NCBI RefSeq assembly: GCF_900107745.1
Contig: NZ_FNRO01000013.1
Location: forward strand, 124,001-188,000
Direction of reading: 5' to 3'
Source: Variovorax sp. YR216
Lineage (GTDB): Bacteria; Pseudomonadota; Gammaproteobacteria; Burkholderiales; Burkholderiaceae_C
DNA length: 64,000 bases
Shown: piece after piece, positions 34,578 to 43,311 of the stretch
How the letters are laid out: every line of letters starts with the position of its first letter
How positions within the stretch are numbered: the stretch's first letter is position 1
Made by a program: the position numbers and the translations under genes
Notes under the pieces: model-generated
Seen by the model: only the letters and a program-made list of their open reading frames with translations
Told to the model about the DNA's origin: nothing
Databases searched by the model: none

Positions 34578-35942
34578 TCAGATCTTTGCGGTACGCGCAG
34601 GGGCTTGGGCCGATGCGGGCGCTGATTGCACGCGATACGAGGCCGATCTGGTGTGGTCGATCAGCAGCACCGCAACCATGCCGATGAGAGCCGGCACTGC
34701 AATGGCGACGAAGTTCTGCTGCAGCGGCAGGTTCATGCCGACCAGCACACCGATGAGGATCGGCGCGATGATCGCCCCGCTGCGACCGATGCCGAGCGCC
34801 CAGCCGAGCCCGGTCGAGCGAACCGCCATCGGATAGAACTGGCCGGTGTAGGCATTGGCCACGATCTGCGTGCCGATGGTCGAAGCACCTGCGAGCGCGA
34901 CCAGCACGTAGAGCGCTCCGGTCGACACCTTGAAGCCCAGCAGCGTGATCGACACCGCGGCCAGCGCGTACATGCCCGCCAGCACGTGCTTGATGTGGAA
35001 GCGATCCGCGAGCCAGCCGCCGCCGACCGAGCCGACGATCGCGCCGACGTTCAGCACGAGCACGAAGGTCAGGGCCGAGCCGAGGCTGTAGCCCGCGTTG
35101 GCCATGAGCTTGGTGAGCCAGGAGCTCAGCGCGTACACCATGAACAGGCACATGAAGAACGCGACCCAGAACATCACGGTGCTGAAGCCGCGCCCCTCGG
35201 CGAACAGGTGCCGGATCGGCGCGTTGTCGGCCTTGTCCTCGCGCGGCACGACGAACTCGTCGCCGCCTTGCGGGCGGTAGCTCAGGTCAAGGCGCGTCGC
35301 GATCGATTTCAGTTCGTCCGCCCTGCCCTTGGCGAGCAGGAAAGGCATCGACTCGGGCATCCACCGGAGCATCGGCGGAATCAGCACGACCGGCAGCGCC
35401 GCCGCGAAGAACACCGATGGCCATCCGTAGCTCTCGATGAGGCCCTTGCCGAGCACCGCCGCGACGATGCCGCCGACGGCGTAGCCGCTGAACATCAGCG
35501 TCACGAGCGTCGCGCGCATGCGCTTCGGCGAATACTCGGTCATCTGCGCCACCACGTTCGGCATCACGCCGCCGATGCCGACACCCGCGAAGAAGCGCGC
35601 GATGCCAAAGACGAGCGGATCCCGCGTGAGGCCCGCCGCGGCCGTGAACAGGCTGAACAGCAGGATGCAGATCGCGATCGTCCAGCGGCGGCCGATGCGG
35701 TCGGCCACCGTGCCGAAGACGATCGCGCCGAACATCATCCCGAACAGGGCCGAGCTCACCATGAAGCCGGCGTGGGTCGGGTCCACGTGCAGGTCCTTCA
35801 TGATCGAAGGCAGCGCGGCGCCCACGACGGCGAGGTCGTAGCCGTCGAAGATGATGATGAGCGCGCAGGTGATGAGGACCCGCAGGTGGAATCCGTTGAA
35901 CCGGGCCTCGTCGGCCAGCGCGTGGATATTGATCTTTCGCAT
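34578..35942 (-). CDS. MFS aromatic acid:H+ symporter, AAHS family (BenK/PcaK/gentisate transporter-like)
   Basis: 454 aa from the ATG at 35942. Twelve membrane segments. Family motifs: FDGYDLAVVGAALPSIMKD in the first helix and FGTVADRIGRRW as motif A. AAHS members import benzoate, 4-hydroxybenzoate, gentisate or salicylate with protons. In this operon it most likely brings salicylate or gentisate into the cell. Confidence 0.9.
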   Translation of the reverse strand: MRKINIHALADEARFNGFHLRVLITCALIIIFDGYDLAVVGAALPSIMKDLHVDPTHAGFMVSSALFGMMFGAIVFGTVADRIGRRWTIAICILLFSLFTAAAGLTRDPLVFGIARFFAGVGIGGVMPNVVAQMTEYSPKRMRATLVTLMFSGYAVGGIVAAVLGKGLIESYGWPSVFFAAALPVVLIPPMLRWMPESMPFLLAKGRADELKSIATRLDLSYRPQGGDEFVVPREDKADNAPIRHLFAEGRGFSTVMFWVAFFMCLFMVYALSSWLTKLMANAGYSLGSALTFVLVLNVGAIVGSVGGGWLADRFHIKHVLAGMYALAAVSITLLGFKVSTGALYVLVALAGASTIGTQIVANAYTGQFYPMAVRSTGLGWALGIGRSGAIIAPILIGVLVGMNLPLQQNFVAIAVPALIGMVAVLLIDHTRSASYRVQSAPASAQAPARTAKI

Positions 35943-35983
35943 GAAGCGTCGTCTCCGTGGTCGTTTGTTCTTGAAGTCGTGTG

Positions 35984-37237
35984 TCAGATCCTGGCCATCG
36001 GCACGCCGGGGTCGGCCAGGCGCGCGGCATCGACCGCCTTGCGCTGCTCGATCAGGCGGCGCGCGAATCGCAGGTCGCGCGCGGCGTTGACGCCGATCGC
36101 CGCGCGGACGATGTCGCCATCGAGGTAGAAGAGCAGGAAGCTGCCCGCATCCGGCCGGCCTCGCATCACGACGCGATCTGTCGCCGAAGGCATGCCGTAG
36201 ATCTGCAGGTTCATGTCGTACTGGTCGGACCAGAACCATGGCAGCGGCTGGTGGTCCACCGCCTGCCCGAGTGCCGAGCGTGCGGCGGCCATGCCCTGCT
36301 CCTGTGCGTTCTGCCAGGACTCCAGGCGCAGGCGGCGGCCGGCCCATCGGTTGGGCGTCACCGCGACATCGCCAGCGGCGAGGATGTCCGGGTCGGAACT
36401 CACGCAGCGCGCGTCGACGAGAACTCCGCCGTCGCATTCCAGACCCGCCGCGCGGGCCAGCTCATCGTTCGGGATCAGGCCGACGCCGGCGAAGACCGCA
36501 TCGGCGCGCAGGGTCCCTGCGTCATCGAGTTCGACCGTCGAGCGGCCCTCGTGATCGCTACCGAAAGCCTTGACCTTCGCGTCGAGCACGATGCGCGTGC
36601 CGTGTGCACGGTGCAGCTCCAGCAGGTGCTCGGACACCTGTGCCGGAACGCTCCGCTCGCAAAGCCGGGATTGCGCTTCGAGAACGACGACGTCGAGGCC
36701 CTTCTTGCGCGCTGTCGCGGCCACCTCGAGGCCGATCCACCCGCCGCCGATCACGACGAGGCTGCGCGCGCTGCCGAGCGCGGAACCCAGTCGCTGCGCA
36801 TCGTCGATGGTCCGCAGCGTGTGAATGCGCGCCGTATCGGCGCCGGGCGCCGCAAGCGGTCGGGCGCGTCCGCCGGAACACAGGATCAGCTTGTCATAGG
36901 CGATCGGCTCGCCGTCGGCCAATTCGACCCGCCTGCCTGCCCGGTCGATGCGCGTGACGCGCGTGCCGGGGCGCCAGTCGAGATCGAGCGCCACGAACGC
37001 CGCTTCCTTGAAGAGCCAGGTACTCTCGGGAGCCGCTTCGCCCGCAAGCACCGCCTTCGACAGCGGCGGCCTCTCGTGCGGAAGATGCGTCTCGTCGCCA
37101 AGCAGCACGATGCGCCCGCCGAAGCCTTCGCTGCGCAAGGTCTGCGCCGCCCAGCCGCCGGCCTGTCCCGCACCGACGATCACGATCGTCGCGTCCGGGC
37201 GAACGCCGGCCGCGACACCCATTGCCATGGTGTCCAT
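35984..37237 (-). CDS. ferredoxin-NAD(P)+ reductase, BphA4/ThcD-type FAD protein
   Basis: 417 aa. FAD motif IVIVGAGQAGGWAAQTLRSEG (residues ~19-40), HERPPLSKA, NAD motif SLVVIGGGWIGLEVAATARKKG and the second FAD contact DPDILAAGDVAV, then a C-terminal reductase-specific domain. It passes electrons from NAD(P)H to the Rieske ferredoxin encoded 24 nt upstream in the same operon. Ralstonia U2 nag uses a plant-type reductase (NagAa); this glutathione-reductase-type enzyme is a different solution to the same step. Confidence 0.9.
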   Translation of the reverse strand: MDTMAMGVAAGVRPDATIVIVGAGQAGGWAAQTLRSEGFGGRIVLLGDETHLPHERPPLSKAVLAGEAAPESTWLFKEAAFVALDLDWRPGTRVTRIDRAGRRVELADGEPIAYDKLILCSGGRARPLAAPGADTARIHTLRTIDDAQRLGSALGSARSLVVIGGGWIGLEVAATARKKGLDVVVLEAQSRLCERSVPAQVSEHLLELHRAHGTRIVLDAKVKAFGSDHEGRSTVELDDAGTLRADAVFAGVGLIPNDELARAAGLECDGGVLVDARCVSSDPDILAAGDVAVTPNRWAGRRLRLESWQNAQEQGMAAARSALGQAVDHQPLPWFWSDQYDMNLQIYGMPSATDRVVMRGRPDAGSFLLFYLDGDIVRAAIGVNAARDLRFARRLIEQRKAVDAARLADPGVPMARI

Positions 37238-37261
37238 GTAGACCTCGGGAGTGGAGAAGGA

Positions 37262-37576
37262 CTATTCGATCGCGAGCCAGATCCGGCCGCCTTCGACCTT
37301 CACTGGATAGCTGCGGATCGCTTCGGTGACCGGCGCGCAACTCGGCTGGCCGGTGCGCACATCGAACTTGCCCTGGTGCAGCGGGCATTCGATCTCGTGG
37401 CCTTCGAGGAAGCCATCGCACAGGCGTGCATGGCCGTGCGAGCAGATGTTGTCGGTGGCGAACACTTCGCCTTCGACGCTGTAGAGCGCGATATCGCGTC
37501 CGGCCACCGCCAGACCGATCACGTCTTCCTGCGGCACGTCGTCGTGCGCGGCCGCGTCAACCCAGTTGATCGTCAT
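37262..37576 (-). CDS. Rieske-type ferredoxin of the salicylate hydroxylase
   Basis: 104 aa. The Rieske 2Fe-2S ligands are C-x-H in NICSHGHARL and C-x2-H in IECPLHQGKF. It shuttles electrons from the FAD reductase to the NagGH oxygenase and corresponds to NagAb. The gene lies 13 nt downstream of nagH in the operon. Confidence 0.93.
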   Translation of the reverse strand: MTINWVDAAAHDDVPQEDVIGLAVAGRDIALYSVEGEVFATDNICSHGHARLCDGFLEGHEIECPLHQGKFDVRTGQPSCAPVTEAIRSYPVKVEGGRIWLAIE

Positions 37577-37589
37577 GGAGTGCCTCTCG

Positions 37590-38066
37590 TCAGATGGGAT
37601 AGATGATCGAGTTCGGGATCATTTCGCTGTCGTAGACCACGATGCGCGATGCGAACTTGAGTCCGCCGGGCGTGCGCACGATCTCGTCGATCGTTCGTCC
37701 CACATTGAAGACGGTGCTCTCCTTGGACAGCCGCGTGCGAAACACCGCGTAGTTGGCCTCGCAATGGATGCGGCCCTCGGAATCGGTCCTGCGCACGATC
37801 GGCGTGCCGACCACATGGCGCTGGTAGTACGGGTCGTGGAAGAGCGTCTCGCGGATGCCGTAGACGCGGTCCTTCAGCATGCCCTTGCTGTCGAAGGCCA
37901 GGGTCGCGAGCGGGAAGCCCCGCTCGTGGTTCTCGCGCGGCTGCAGCTTGTAGATGCAGTCGTCGGTGAAGAACTCGGGCCATGCGTCCCAGTCCGCCCG
38001 GTCGAGCGCCGAGGCGTATTCGGCGTAGAGCTGCGTGAGTTCGAAGTAGTCCTGGAATTCCATCAT
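37590..38066 (-). CDS. nagH: salicylate 5-hydroxylase small (beta) subunit
   Basis: 158 aa from the ATG at 38066, whose A is shared with the nagG stop (an ATG one codon later is possible). Ring-hydroxylating beta-subunit fold: LTQLYAEYASALDRADWDAWPEFFTDDCIYKLQPRENHERG, later SNRIVVYD-like SRIVVYDSEMIPNSIIYPI end. It is structural and pairs with NagG. The order nagG-nagH matches the characterised nag operon. Confidence 0.9.
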   Translation of the reverse strand: MMEFQDYFELTQLYAEYASALDRADWDAWPEFFTDDCIYKLQPRENHERGFPLATLAFDSKGMLKDRVYGIRETLFHDPYYQRHVVGTPIVRRTDSEGRIHCEANYAVFRTRLSKESTVFNVGRTIDEIVRTPGGLKFASRIVVYDSEMIPNSIIYPI

Positions 38067-39328
38067 CAGGCCTCCATCGCCTTGCGCCAGTACTCGTACA
38101 TGCCGCGGATCAGGGTCTCGGTCACCATGTGGTCGGTGTCGCCCACTTCGCGCCCGCCGAGTTCGGCGACGGTGCGGTGGAAGGGCTTGGTCTCGAAGCC
38201 TTCCTGCGACCATTCGATCACCTCGCCGTCGTCTGCCGACACGAAGCCGGCCGGCCCGAAGAGGTTCGCCTGGCGCAGTCGCCGCTGGGTCATCTCCTCG
38301 GTGTCGTCCTCGAAGCCGAAGTGCGTCCAGACGAAATCGAAGGCGCCGTGGCCGTCAGGCTGGATGTGCCGCGTCGAGACGCTGTTGACCTGCTGCTGGA
38401 AGATCACGCTCGGGAAGATGGTGGTCATCACCGCGGTCGGACCGCCCCACCAGGGCTCCTGCACGATGTCCAGGAAGCGCGCGTCGTGCAGCTGCATGCT
38501 GTCCTTGAAGCTCGACACTTGCGTCACCTGGTCCGCCTTGCCGGCCGCGCCGCGCGTCGACACCATCGCCGCGTGACGATGACGCTCGTCCATCAGGAGC
38601 TGCGACTTGTTGTCCGCGCGCCAGAGACCGAAAGTGACGAACCAGGTGTGGAGCAGACCGGGGTGGTACGGGTCCTTGATGTTCTCCTGCATCAGCTTCC
38701 AGTTGCCCGGGATGCGCTGGCGGTTGTAGCCGAGGATCTTGAGCTTGCGGCCGTTGAAGAGACGGTCGAAGTAGCCGAGGATCACCGGCCCGAGGAAGTC
38801 CTCGAGCGACTCGACCTCGTGGTCGAACGACGCGAACACCACGCCGCCCCGCGTGGCCACCTTGAGCTTGGTGAGCCCGTGGTCCGCGGGCTTGAAGTCC
38901 GCCGGCATGCCGCCATGCACCTTGCCGTCCTGCTTCACGCCGCGCCGGAAGGGCACGCCCTGCAGATCGCCCGAGAGCGTGTAGTTCCACTGGTGGTAGG
39001 GGCAGGTGAAGCTCTCGCGGTTGCCGTGCCGCTCGCGGCAGAAGGCCATGCCGCGATGCGCGCAGACGTTCTCGACCACATGGATCGATCCGTCCTTGTC
39101 GCGCACCATGATGACCGAGCGTTCGCCGACCACGGTGCGCTTGAAGTCGCCCGCGTTCGGGACTTCGGCTTCGAGGCCGACATAGCACCAGTGGTTTCGG
39201 TAGAAGAAGCGATCGAGTTCCTTCTTGTAGATCGCTTCGTCGGTGTAGGCCTGGAAGGGAATCCGGCTGGTTCCATCGCTTTCCCACTGGATGCGGGGCG
39301 GGAACACCGTGACGGGGCATTCACTCAT
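38066..39328 (-). CDS. nagG: salicylate 5-hydroxylase large (alpha) subunit, Rieske oxygenase
   Basis: 420 aa from the ATG at 39328; upstream in-frame sequence is promoter. The Rieske centre uses C89-x-H91 and C109-x2-H112 (CAHRG, CPYHQW). The catalytic iron site is D219...H222...H227 (NIKDPYHPGLLHTW). From memory, FKRTVVGERSVIMVRD, ILGYNRQRIPGNWKLMQENI and QQQVNSVSTRHIQP are strongly shared with NagG of Ralstonia sp. U2, which converts salicylate to gentisate with O2 and NADH. First gene of the operon. The genes for gentisate dioxygenase (nagI) and maleylpyruvate isomerase (nagL) are not here. Confidence 0.9.
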   Translation of the reverse strand: MSECPVTVFPPRIQWESDGTSRIPFQAYTDEAIYKKELDRFFYRNHWCYVGLEAEVPNAGDFKRTVVGERSVIMVRDKDGSIHVVENVCAHRGMAFCRERHGNRESFTCPYHQWNYTLSGDLQGVPFRRGVKQDGKVHGGMPADFKPADHGLTKLKVATRGGVVFASFDHEVESLEDFLGPVILGYFDRLFNGRKLKILGYNRQRIPGNWKLMQENIKDPYHPGLLHTWFVTFGLWRADNKSQLLMDERHRHAAMVSTRGAAGKADQVTQVSSFKDSMQLHDARFLDIVQEPWWGGPTAVMTTIFPSVIFQQQVNSVSTRHIQPDGHGAFDFVWTHFGFEDDTEEMTQRRLRQANLFGPAGFVSADDGEVIEWSQEGFETKPFHRTVAELGGREVGDTDHMVTETLIRGMYEYWRKAMEA

Positions 39329-39461
39329 GGGGTCTCCTTTGCTACGTGCAGCCACTGAAGGGCGCCTTGGCTTTTGATGTTCGGCCGCACTACCTCGCGG
39401 CTTGGGACGGATCATTGATTTCGCGCAATATTCCGTCAATGCGGCATGCGTGATTCAGCAC

Positions 39462-39476
39462 ATCACCCGTCGTGAT
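39462..39476. promoter_or_regulatory. LysR operator upstream of nagG (ATCAC-N5-GTGAT)
   Basis: A palindrome with the same arms as the core of the 32792-32810 site, 134 nt upstream of the nagG start codon in the 206-nt divergent region. It is the likely activator site of the salicylate operon. Confidence 0.65.
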
Positions 39477-39534
39477 AGTGCGCGGGAGATGCGTACCCGG
39501 CTTACCATCCGGCCCTCGCCATCTGGAGGCCGCC

Positions 39535-39702
39535 ATGCCCGATGAAAACGCGAAGTTCGACAAGGGTGCCCTGTCCCTGATCGAGTCCCTGAAGGGACGG
39601 CGCAAGCCTGCCAAGCGCGCGCCCCGGAAGGACGCGTCGGCGAAGGCTGAAAAGCCGCCGGCCAAGCCGGTGGTCCAGAAGCGGGCGACGGGTCGCTTCT
39701 AG
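39535..39702 (+). CDS. small basic hypothetical protein
   Basis: 55 aa, preceded by CTGGAGG at a proper distance from the ATG at 39535. Acidic start (MPDENAKFDKGALSLIESLKGRRK), then a lysine/alanine/proline-rich tail (KRAPRKDASAKAEKPPAK). No domain is recognised; the tail suggests a nucleic-acid-binding or unstructured protein. It is divergent from nagG and convergent with the MDR gene, so it is probably its own transcription unit. Confidence 0.6.
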   Translation: MPDENAKFDKGALSLIESLKGRRKPAKRAPRKDASAKAEKPPAKPVVQKRATGRF

Positions 39703-39713
39703 CGACCCCCTCT

Positions 39714-40715
39714 TCAGGGTTCGAGAACCAGCTTTCCGAGCGTCGATCCGGCATCCAGCAATTCGTGGACGCGACGCGCCTCGGCCAGCGGATACACCTG
39801 CACCGGAGGCGCCTTGACGGCCCCGCTGCGCATCAGGGCGATGGCGCTCTCCATGAGGCCCCGGCGCTGCGAGCGGTCCTGATCGAAGGTGTGGATCGAG
39901 AAGGTCCGCACCGCGAGGCTCTTGCTGAGCAGCGAACGCAGCTCCATGAACACGTCACGCGACGGCGGCCCGCCGGCGATGTTGTAGGAGATCGCGGTGC
40001 CCAGCGGCGCGAGCGAGCGGATGCAGGCCATCAGCAGTTCGCCGCCCACGTGGTCGAAGGCCAGATCCACACCGCGACCGCCGGTGGCTTCGAGGACACG
40101 CGCCGGAAGGCCCGTCGGGTCTCCGTCCACCAGCGTGGTCACACCATGGGCCAGCGCGTGCGCCTGCTTGGCCGGCGTGGAAGCGGTGCCGATCACGGTC
40201 ATGCCGTGATGGCGCGCGAGCTGCACCAGCGCGGTCGCGACGCCGCCCGCGGCCCCGAGGACCAGGATCGAGCGCACCGGCAGGCCCCCGTTGGTGCCGA
40301 GCAGCATGGCCTGCGCCAGTTGCAGGTTGCCGAGGCCGCAGGCGTCGGTGTCGCTGATCTCGTCCGGCAGCGCGAAAGGGGCATCGGCTGGCACCGCGAT
40401 GTACTGCGCATAGCAGCCGCCGCGCTCGGGCAGCTCGCGCGAGCTCACGAACACGCGCTCGCCCACGCGCGCGGAATCGACGCCGTTGCCGACCGCCACG
40501 ATGGTGCCGGCCATCTCGTTGCCCGGAATCGCCGGCAATGGCGGCATCCACTTGTAGGTGCCGTTGCGGATCAGCACGTCGGGCCCGCCGGCGCCGATCG
40601 CGGCGGCGCGGACCAGCACCTGGCCGGGCCCGCACTGCGGCACCGGCAACTCGACCTGCTCGAGCGCGTCGGGACCGCCCGGCACGCGCACCTGAATGGC
40701 TTGCATCGTCTGCAT
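39714..40715 (-). CDS. zinc-free medium-chain dehydrogenase/reductase, quinone oxidoreductase-like
   Basis: 333 aa (ATG 40715; ATG 40706 also fits). GroES-like N-terminal domain (PGQVLVRAAAIGAGGPDVLIRNGTYK, PAIPGNEMAGTIVAVG) and Rossmann domain with ILVLGAAGGVATALVQLARHHG. The zinc ligands of classical alcohol dehydrogenases are absent, as in quinone oxidoreductases and enoyl reductases. It is the downstream gene of a minus-strand group with PF06684, Bug, FAH and VOC genes and may reduce an unsaturated intermediate of that pathway. Confidence 0.88.
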   Translation of the reverse strand: MQTMQAIQVRVPGGPDALEQVELPVPQCGPGQVLVRAAAIGAGGPDVLIRNGTYKWMPPLPAIPGNEMAGTIVAVGNGVDSARVGERVFVSSRELPERGGCYAQYIAVPADAPFALPDEISDTDACGLGNLQLAQAMLLGTNGGLPVRSILVLGAAGGVATALVQLARHHGMTVIGTASTPAKQAHALAHGVTTLVDGDPTGLPARVLEATGGRGVDLAFDHVGGELLMACIRSLAPLGTAISYNIAGGPPSRDVFMELRSLLSKSLAVRTFSIHTFDQDRSQRRGLMESAIALMRSGAVKAPPVQVYPLAEARRVHELLDAGSTLGKLVLEP

Positions 40716-40737
40716 CCTGTGTGCTCCCTGGTCGCGT

Positions 40738-41316
40738 CTAGCGCTGGCCGTCGTGCACGGACACCTTGTCCTTGCTCAGGCCGCCGAGGCGCGCGTGCAC
40801 GCGGCCGCCGGTGCCCATGAGCAGCGCGAACAGGATCTCGTCGGGGCGCGGCGCATCCTGGATGCCGATTTCCATCGAGTTGTAATGGCTGCGGACGTAG
40901 GCCGCGTGGATGTAGTGCAGCGGCACCATCAGGCGATAGCCGGCCGATGCGACGGCCTTGGACGACGGCACGATGGCCTTGGGCTCGCCGAGCACCTCGC
41001 GCATCGCCCAGCCGCCGGCCTCGTGCCAGACCGCGCCATGCTCGAGTTCGCCGTTCACGCCGACGATCGCGGCCTTGCTGTAGACCTCGACCTTGTCGCG
41101 CCCCAGCAGATCGACGAGTTCGGTCGCGAGCAAGGTGCCGAGCGTGCGCAGCTCGGCCATGAAAGGCATCAGGTCGGGCTCGTAGCGGCCTGCATAGGGG
41201 TTGCGGATGACGGCGCAGGCTGCGGCCAGTTTCAGCGGCGTCGCGACCGGCGGACCGCCTTCGTGGTAGGTGGTCTCGACGTTCAGGCTGCGTTTGCGGA
41301 TCTCGATCAGGGACAT
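40738..41316 (-). CDS. amino acid synthesis family protein (PF06684, DUF1185)
   Basis: 192 aa from the ATG at 41316. Recognised by IEIRKRSLNVETTYHEGG, AACAVIRNPYAGRYEPDLMP and KAAIVGVNGELEHGAVWHEAGG. The family is uncharacterised despite its name. In this window it lies 10 nt after a Bug receptor gene in what looks like a catabolic operon, and an enzymatic role on a small carboxylate is plausible but unproven. Confidence 0.82.
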   Translation of the reverse strand: MSLIEIRKRSLNVETTYHEGGPPVATPLKLAAACAVIRNPYAGRYEPDLMPFMAELRTLGTLLATELVDLLGRDKVEVYSKAAIVGVNGELEHGAVWHEAGGWAMREVLGEPKAIVPSSKAVASAGYRLMVPLHYIHAAYVRSHYNSMEIGIQDAPRPDEILFALLMGTGGRVHARLGGLSKDKVSVHDGQR

Positions 41317-41326
41317 CTGGGGAACC

Positions 41327-42298
41327 TCACTGTTTGGGAATGTGTGCTTCATTGACGATGGTCGTCCATTTCTGGAGTTCCGTGCTCACCATCGCGGTCA
41401 TTTCCTCGGGCGTGCTGCCGCGTGCCTCGCCACCCATGTCTTCGAGCCGCGCGCGCACGCCGGGCACCTGCAGCGACTTGAGCGCCGCCGCACGCAACTG
41501 CTCGACGATCGGCCGGGGCGTGCCCGCGGGCGCCATCAAGCCGGCCCACGAGGTGACCTCGTAACCTGCCACACCCTGCTCCGCCACCGTGGGCAGCTCG
41601 GGCATCGCGCTCCAGCGCTGCGCGCCCGTGGTCGCGAGCGCGCGCAGCTTGCCCGCCTTGATGTTGGTCATCACGGCCGTCGGCGGCGCGATGATCATCG
41701 GCACCTCGCCGCCCAGCAACGCAGTGACCGAGGCCGCGTCACCGCGGTACGGCACATGCAGGATCTCGGCCTTGGCGCTGCGCACGAGCAACTCGCCCGC
41801 AAGATGGTGCGTCGAGCCGACGCCGGCGGAGCCGTAGGAAACGCCCTTGGCATCGGCACGAGCCGCCGCAAGCAGTTGCGTGAGGCTCTGGTAGGGCGAA
41901 TCGGCGCGCACCACGATCAGGAACGGGAAGTAGGTGACCGTGGAGATCATCTGGAAGTCGCCGACGGTCTGATAGCCGAGCTTGTTGTAGAGCGCTCCGG
42001 CAACCGCATGGCCGCCGGTCGCCAGCAGCAGCGTGTAGCCGTCGGGCTTGGCGCGTGCGACCGTGGCCGCGGCAATCGTGCCGCCGGCGCCGGTCTGGGC
42101 CTCGATCAAGAAAGGCTGGCCCAGGGTCCTGGTCATCTCGGCGCCGACGACGCGCGCGATGGTGTCGGCATTGCCGCCGGCCGCGAAGCCCTGATAGATC
42201 CGGATCGGCCGGTCCGGGTAAGCCTGTGACCAGGCAGGAACTGTCGAAACTGTGCAGGCAAGGCCGAGGCCTGCAGCGAGAAATGCTCTGCGCCGCAT
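41327..42298 (-). CDS. Bug/TctC-type substrate-binding receptor
   Basis: 323 aa. Signal peptide MRRRAFLAAGLGLACTVSTV... to AWSQA, then the Bug pattern YPDRPIRIYQGFAAGGNADTIAR, TGAGGTIAAATVARAKPDGYTLLL and HVPYRGDAASVTALLGGEVPM. It is a periplasmic carboxylate receptor without local membrane partners. Context: same operon as the PF06684 and FAH genes. Confidence 0.92.
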   Translation of the reverse strand: MRRRAFLAAGLGLACTVSTVPAWSQAYPDRPIRIYQGFAAGGNADTIARVVGAEMTRTLGQPFLIEAQTGAGGTIAAATVARAKPDGYTLLLATGGHAVAGALYNKLGYQTVGDFQMISTVTYFPFLIVVRADSPYQSLTQLLAAARADAKGVSYGSAGVGSTHHLAGELLVRSAKAEILHVPYRGDAASVTALLGGEVPMIIAPPTAVMTNIKAGKLRALATTGAQRWSAMPELPTVAEQGVAGYEVTSWAGLMAPAGTPRPIVEQLRAAALKSLQVPGVRARLEDMGGEARGSTPEEMTAMVSTELQKWTTIVNEAHIPKQ

Positions 42299-42395
42299 GG
42301 TTTGTCTCCGTTCTTTTTTCTATCGATGGACCGCGCCGCGCCGCCTGCGCGTGCCGCGTGCCCCGGCACCGCGCCGGGGGCTTCGGCAGGCAGGC

Positions 42396-43259
42396 TCAGG
42401 CCTGCTGCACGATCGGATTGCGCAGCACGCCGATGCCTTCGATCTCGACTTCGCACACGTCGCCGGGCTTCATGAAGCGCGGCGGCTTCTTGCTCCAGCC
42501 CACGCCGGCCGGGGTGCCGGTCGCGATCACGTCGCCGGGCACCAGCGTGAAGATCGTCGAGGCATAGCTGATCAGCTTCGGGATGCTGAAGATCATGTGG
42601 CCGGTGTGGCTGCTCTGCACCACTTCGCCGTTGAGCCGGGTCTCGAGCTTGAGCTCGCGCCCCGGTGCGATTTCATCGGCGGTGACCATCCAAGGGCCGA
42701 AGCCGCCGGTCGATTCGAAGTTCTTGCCGGAGGCGATCTGCTTGGCGTGGAACTGCCACTCGCGCACGCTGCCGTCGTTGTAGCAGGCGTAGCCGGCCAC
42801 ATGATCAAAGGCGTCGGCCTCCGCGATGTCGCGGCCGCCGCGGCCGATGATCACCGCAAGCTCGCCTTCCCAGTCGAGCGACTCCGACACGCGCGGACGC
42901 ACGATCGGCTGGTCGTGCGCGCATTGCGAGCGCCACACGCGCAGGAAGATCGGCGGCTGCTCCGAGAGCTCGCGCTGCATGCCGGCCGCGAGCACTTCCT
43001 GGTGGTGGTCCATGTAGTTGCGCACCGCGCAGACGATCTTCTCGGGCCGCGGGATCACGGGCAGGTACGTGATGTCGGCGAGCTTCGCGGCCGGCACGAG
43101 TCCTTCCACATGCTGCGCGGCCTGCTTGTGGCCGTCCGCTGCGATGTAGTCGGCAAGGGTGGCGTATTGCGGGAACGCACGGCCGAGATCGACGACGCTG
43201 TCGCCGACGACGGCGCCCCAGGTTTCGCGACCTTGATGGACGAAGGAAAGAAGCTTCAT
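42396..43259 (-). CDS. fumarylacetoacetate hydrolase family protein
   Basis: 287 aa. An N-terminal FAH_N-like part (MKLLSFVHQGRETWGAVVGDSVVDLG) is followed by the FAH core: KIVCAVRNYMDHHQEV, LDWEGELAVIIGRGG with the E-x-E metal ligands, GYACYNDGSVREWQFH and GDVIATGTPAGVGW. It hydrolyses or hydrates an acylpyruvate-like compound. The first enzyme gene after the VOC protein, it would act on a ring-cleavage or side-chain intermediate. Different from NagK at 33853 in length and N-terminus. Confidence 0.88.
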   Translation of the reverse strand: MKLLSFVHQGRETWGAVVGDSVVDLGRAFPQYATLADYIAADGHKQAAQHVEGLVPAAKLADITYLPVIPRPEKIVCAVRNYMDHHQEVLAAGMQRELSEQPPIFLRVWRSQCAHDQPIVRPRVSESLDWEGELAVIIGRGGRDIAEADAFDHVAGYACYNDGSVREWQFHAKQIASGKNFESTGGFGPWMVTADEIAPGRELKLETRLNGEVVQSSHTGHMIFSIPKLISYASTIFTLVPGDVIATGTPAGVGWSKKPPRFMKPGDVCEVEIEGIGVLRNPIVQQA

Positions 43260-43311
43260 GGGTGAGGGACTCCGGTGGGTGAATGCGAAAGGTGATTGAG
43301 GGAATGACGGA

